64,000 bases of DNA, taken from contig JAVCCE010000057.1 in NCBI GenBank assembly GCA_030765645.1, positions 124,001-188,000 on the forward strand, given 5' to 3'. Shown here in pieces: positions 61,285-64,000 of the stretch (positions are counted from its first letter, which is position 1; each line of letters begins with the position of its first letter). Made by a program: the position numbers and the translations under genes. The DNA is from Candidatus Hinthialibacter antarcticus (GTDB taxonomy: Bacteria > Hinthialibacterota > Hinthialibacteria > Hinthialibacterales > Hinthialibacteraceae). The notes under the pieces are model-generated. The model was not told the DNA's origin, did not search any database, and saw only the letters and a list, made by a program, of their open reading frames with translations.

Positions 61285-63667
61285 ACGGCTTCTATTTGTA
61301 TGCTTCTGTTTGTTTGGATTGGTTCCCGCTTCGTTCGCGCAGCCGGTCTCTGAGATTCGGATCGAAGGGGCCGCGTATACCAACGAGCAGGCCATTCGCG
61401 AAGTGATTACGTTGCGGGTAGGCGATGACCTATCGTCGCCCGCCGTACAATATCATATTCGTGATGACGTTCGCGCCATTTGGGCCTTAGATTATTATTC
61501 CAATGTCGAAACCTCCCCCGAGATGACGGATTCGGGGGTTTCGTTTGTCTATCGCGTTCAAGAAAAACCCCGCGTCACGCAATTGCTATTTGAAGGCAAT
61601 GAGAAATTCAAAGAAAAACGCTTGAACAAAGAACTCGGCATGGACGTAAAGCCGCTGCTCTTTTTTGACGATTCCGTCGCGGAGCAATTCAAAGAAAAAT
61701 TGTCGGCGTTTTACACCAAACAAGCGTTCCCAAACACGACCATCGAATGGCATCGCCAAGAGGGCGCCGAACCCAACACGGCCGTCATCGTCTTGACCAT
61801 TGGTGAAGGCGAAAAAAAGCCCATCAAAAATATTCTCTTCCAGGGCAACACCGTTCTCAGCGAAAAGCAAATTAAAAAACGCATCGAGACTAAAGAGTCG
61901 TGGTGGATCATCATCAAGCACGAATACAACGAGGAGATCGTCAAAACCGACCTCTTGCGGATTGAGCGCTTCTATTGGGATTTCGGTTACCTTGACGCCA
62001 AGGCCGAAGCCGCCCCTGTCGAAGAAGTTGACGGCGGCTTGCAAATCACATTCATCATTGATGAGGGCGAGCCATACGTCTTAGGCGATATTTCCATTTC
62101 CGGCAACACGATTTTCTCGGATGAAGAGTTGCTCGCGAAGATTGAATCGCGCCCCGGCGACCGCTTTGAAGCGGGCAAGATTCAAGAAGAAGAAATTGAG
62201 ATGCTCAATCTGTACCGCGAGCAGGGATACCTCGACGTTAGTGCGCCGATCTTGCCCGAACAGATTGTGAAAGATGACGTCAACAAGGTCGCGAACTTAT
62301 ACGTCCCCATTCGCGAAGCGCCGCGCAAATACTTAGGCAAGGTGGAGATTCAAGGCGTCATTACGCTCGATGACGCTACGGTCGCGCCGACCTTAGAAGG
62401 CGAATTCAAGACCAAAGACTACGTCATCCTGCGTGAGTTAGAACTCGAAGAAGGGGAACCGCTCGATTGGACGAAGGTGCTGGAAAGCGACCGCAATTTG
62501 GTCAACACCGGCTTCTTCCGCACGACGCCGTTTCCTCAGCGCGGGCAGTTGAACTTGTCGCCCGGCTTTAGCCGTGAAAAAACCAACGATCCCAACATCG
62601 AAAATTTGCTGTTGCGGTTAGAAGAAGAACAAACCGGTTCGTTCTCATTCGGAGGCGGCGTGAGCACGACCTACGGCCCCTCCGTATTTGCGACATTGGC
62701 CGAAGACAACCTGTTCGGCTACGGCGTTCGCGGTTCGATCACTGGAGAATACGGTCAATTCCGTTCGCGCTTAATCCTGAGTATATTTGAACCCTACCTG
62801 CTTGGCTCTGATATCAGCATGGACTGGGATATCTATTGGACGGACCGTAAAGGTTTTGGCGGGCGCAGTTTTGATGAAGAACGCATCGGGACGACCTTCC
62901 TGTTCAGTAAAGAAATGACGGATGAGTTTAGCCTGCTATTCGGCTTTAAAATTGAAGACACTGACTTGTCGCCTGAAAACGGCAGTCGGTTTGATCTCGA
63001 TCCGCTGACGATTCCTGACGTGTTTAATCTGGGCAAAAACATGACGACCAGCATTACGCTGGGCGCATCGTATGATTCGCGTGATTTTCGTCAAGACCCG
63101 ACCGACGGCATCTATGCGCGCAGCACCATTGAAGTTGCGGGCATCACCGACAACGAATTCATCAAAAACCGTAACGAATTTAACTACTATTACGAATTGT
63201 TTGATCGCCTCGTTTTAGCGACCTCAACCGAATGGGAATGGGGAATCGCTTACGGCGATCCGGGTTATATCCCATTGCAGGAGCGCTTTTTCATGGGCGG
63301 TTCGCGTTCGGTGCGCGGATTTGATGAAGGCGGCATCGGTTCCAATGAGCGCGTCTTCTATAAAGACCCAGTGCTGGGCAGTTTCCGTACGTACTTAGGC
63401 GGCGAAGCCTCGCACGTGACCAATTTTGAAGCCCGGTATAGCTTCAGCGAAGTGCTCCAAGGCGTTGCATTTTTCGACATGGGCACCGTCTGGTCTGAGA
63501 TTGAAGACATCGACCCGACCGAATACCGGTTCAGCACAGGGCTTGGGTTGCGAATTAAGATTCCATTCGCCAACGCAATTATTCGTTTTGACTTCCCGTT
63601 TGTGCTGCGTAAATTCGATGAAGACGACACCGAACTCTTCCACTTCAGTTTCGGTCAAACCTTCTAA
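61265..63667 (+). CDS. bamA: Outer-membrane assembly factor BamA (Omp85)
   Basis: An exported protein of about 800 residues that inserts beta-barrel proteins into the outer membrane. From the CTG start it begins [20 protein letters not shown], a signal peptide cleaved after ASFA. Five POTRA domains follow (about 28-420; EIRIEGAAYTNEQAIREVI, LLFEGNEKFKEKRLNKEL, NILFQGNTVLSEKQIKKRI, DISISGNTIFSDEELLAKI, KVEIQGVITL), then a 16-strand barrel with the conserved SFSFGGGVSTTYGP, DSRDFRQDP, FMGGSRSVRGFDEGGIG, and a terminal HFSFGQTF ending in Phe. Alternative start: ATG 61214. It overlaps clpC by 20 bases and is followed by an ompH-like gene. Confidence 0.93.
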   Translation: MNQQRCRRLLFVCFCLFGLVPASFAQPVSEIRIEGAAYTNEQAIREVITLRVGDDLSSPAVQYHIRDDVRAIWALDYYSNVETSPEMTDSGVSFVYRVQEKPRVTQLLFEGNEKFKEKRLNKELGMDVKPLLFFDDSVAEQFKEKLSAFYTKQAFPNTTIEWHRQEGAEPNTAVIVLTIGEGEKKPIKNILFQGNTVLSEKQIKKRIETKESWWIIIKHEYNEEIVKTDLLRIERFYWDFGYLDAKAEAAPVEEVDGGLQITFIIDEGEPYVLGDISISGNTIFSDEELLAKIESRPGDRFEAGKIQEEEIEMLNLYREQGYLDVSAPILPEQIVKDDVNKVANLYVPIREAPRKYLGKVEIQGVITLDDATVAPTLEGEFKTKDYVILRELELEEGEPLDWTKVLESDRNLVNTGFFRTTPFPQRGQLNLSPGFSREKTNDPNIENLLLRLEEEQTGSFSFGGGVSTTYGPSVFATLAEDNLFGYGVRGSITGEYGQFRSRLILSIFEPYLLGSDISMDWDIYWTDRKGFGGRSFDEERIGTTFLFSKEMTDEFSLLFGFKIEDTDLSPENGSRFDLDPLTIPDVFNLGKNMTTSITLGASYDSRDFRQDPTDGIYARSTIEVAGITDNEFIKNRNEFNYYYELFDRLVLATSTEWEWGIAYGDPGYIPLQERFFMGGSRSVRGFDEGGIGSNERVFYKDPVLGSFRTYLGGEASHVTNFEARYSFSEVLQGVAFFDMGTVWSEIEDIDPTEYRFSTGLGLRIKIPFANAIIRFDFPFVLRKFDEDDTELFHFSFGQTF

Positions 63668-63776
63668 CTCGGCAGCTGTTTCAGAACATAAATCGTATGG
63701 AATTTCGCAAGGGTGGGGAATTGACGTACGCCCGGTTACAATAAAAAAGTTTTGCACGGACTTTTGGAGGAACATT

Positions 63777-64000
63777 ATGCAAACCAGAAACTCAATTTTG
63801 ATAACGATTTTTGTTGTTTTTATGGCAAGCGCGTTATTTGCCGCTCCCATTGCGAATGCTCAGACGGTTAAGATCGGCGTGATTGACATGCTTGGCATCT
63901 TTGAAAAATCCGAAAAGATGCAAGCCATCACCCAAACCGTTCGGCAGACGGTCGATAATAAGCAAAAAGAATGGGAACAAAAGAAAAACGGTCTGGAAAA
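63777..64000 (+). CDS. OmpH/Skp-family chaperone, 3' end cut by window edge
   Basis: The first ~74 residues are visible. GGAGG at good spacing precedes the ATG at 63777. A signal peptide (ILITIFVVFMASALFAAPIANA) leads to the typical VKIGVIDMLGIFEKSEKMQ start of Skp/OmpH proteins, then a coiled coil (NKQKEWEQKKNGLEK). Skp carries unfolded outer-membrane proteins to BamA. It follows bamA by 109 bases, the standard neighbour. The gene runs off the right edge. Confidence 0.88.
   Translation, partial: MQTRNSILITIFVVFMASALFAAPIANAQTVKIGVIDMLGIFEKSEKMQAITQTVRQTVDNKQKEWEQKKNGLE

Overview
The window reads as chromosome from a diderm (Gram-negative) heterotroph outside the well-studied phyla. BamA, an OmpH/Skp-type chaperone, an outer-membrane porin and periplasmic multiheme cytochromes show a two-membrane envelope. 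Genes typical of Planctomycetota, Verrucomicrobiota and neighbouring candidate phyla are common: a DUF1501 protein paired with a PSCyt1-DUF1549-DUF1553 protein, ThuA-DUF1080, an SMP-30-like lactonase, DUF4432 and a DUF5060/DUF4038 glycosidase. An McsA-McsB-ClpC set, better known from Firmicutes, sits directly before bamA. This suggests a PVC-like or neighbouring candidate phylum (for example Hydrogenedentota, Sumerlaeota or Hinthialibacterota); the sequence alone cannot settle which. Base composition is about half G+C, except for the first ~800 bases, which are strikingly AT-rich.

Layout. 1-760: AT-rich unknown gene, cut by the window edge. 936-7309: nitrogen-oxide module of two Rrf2 regulators, a porin, NrfH, NrfA, a small protein and hybrid cluster protein (Hcp). 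7543-21004: planctomycete-type catabolic and secreted proteins, Ogt, two small Cys-motif proteins, an M1 peptidase with HEAT repeats, and SucC. 21111-23983: compact leftward operon for a 2-phosphosulfolactate phosphatase-like protein, a free-standing FliG C-terminal domain, an orphan PFOR-alpha-like protein and a DtxR-family regulator, divergent from sbcC. 27166-34489: ThuA-DUF1080, a Spy-like protein, a glycosidase, a glycosyltransferase and RecA. 35166-41640: pheT, a zapB-like gene, zapA, then a tightly overlapping glycosyltransferase/methyltransferase/membrane glycosyltransferase set. 41827-51061: CNNM/CBS protein, a larC operon, alcohol dehydrogenase, O-antigen-ligase-like protein, glycosyltransferase, and phosphoglucose/phosphomannose isomerase. 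51315-55471: DUF5610 protein and two overlapping dynamin-like GTPase genes. 56023-64000: class IV aminotransferase, mcsA, mcsB, clpC, bamA and the start of an ompH/skp-like gene.

How the genes work together. NrfHA would take quinol electrons to reduce nitrite to ammonium in the periplasm, the porin may admit substrates, and Hcp would remove nitric oxide or hydroxylamine in the cytoplasm. Each half has its own Cys-containing Rrf2 regulator. McsA/McsB/ClpC form an arginine-phosphorylation protein quality-control set, followed without a break by outer-membrane biogenesis genes. Several polysaccharide genes suggest a glycan-rich surface.

The intergenic DNA carries several repeat families. The clearest is a palindromic element of ~80-90 bases with four copies and one fragment, whose outer stems differ between copies yet still pair. 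No transposase, CRISPR array, tRNA or rRNA was recognised.
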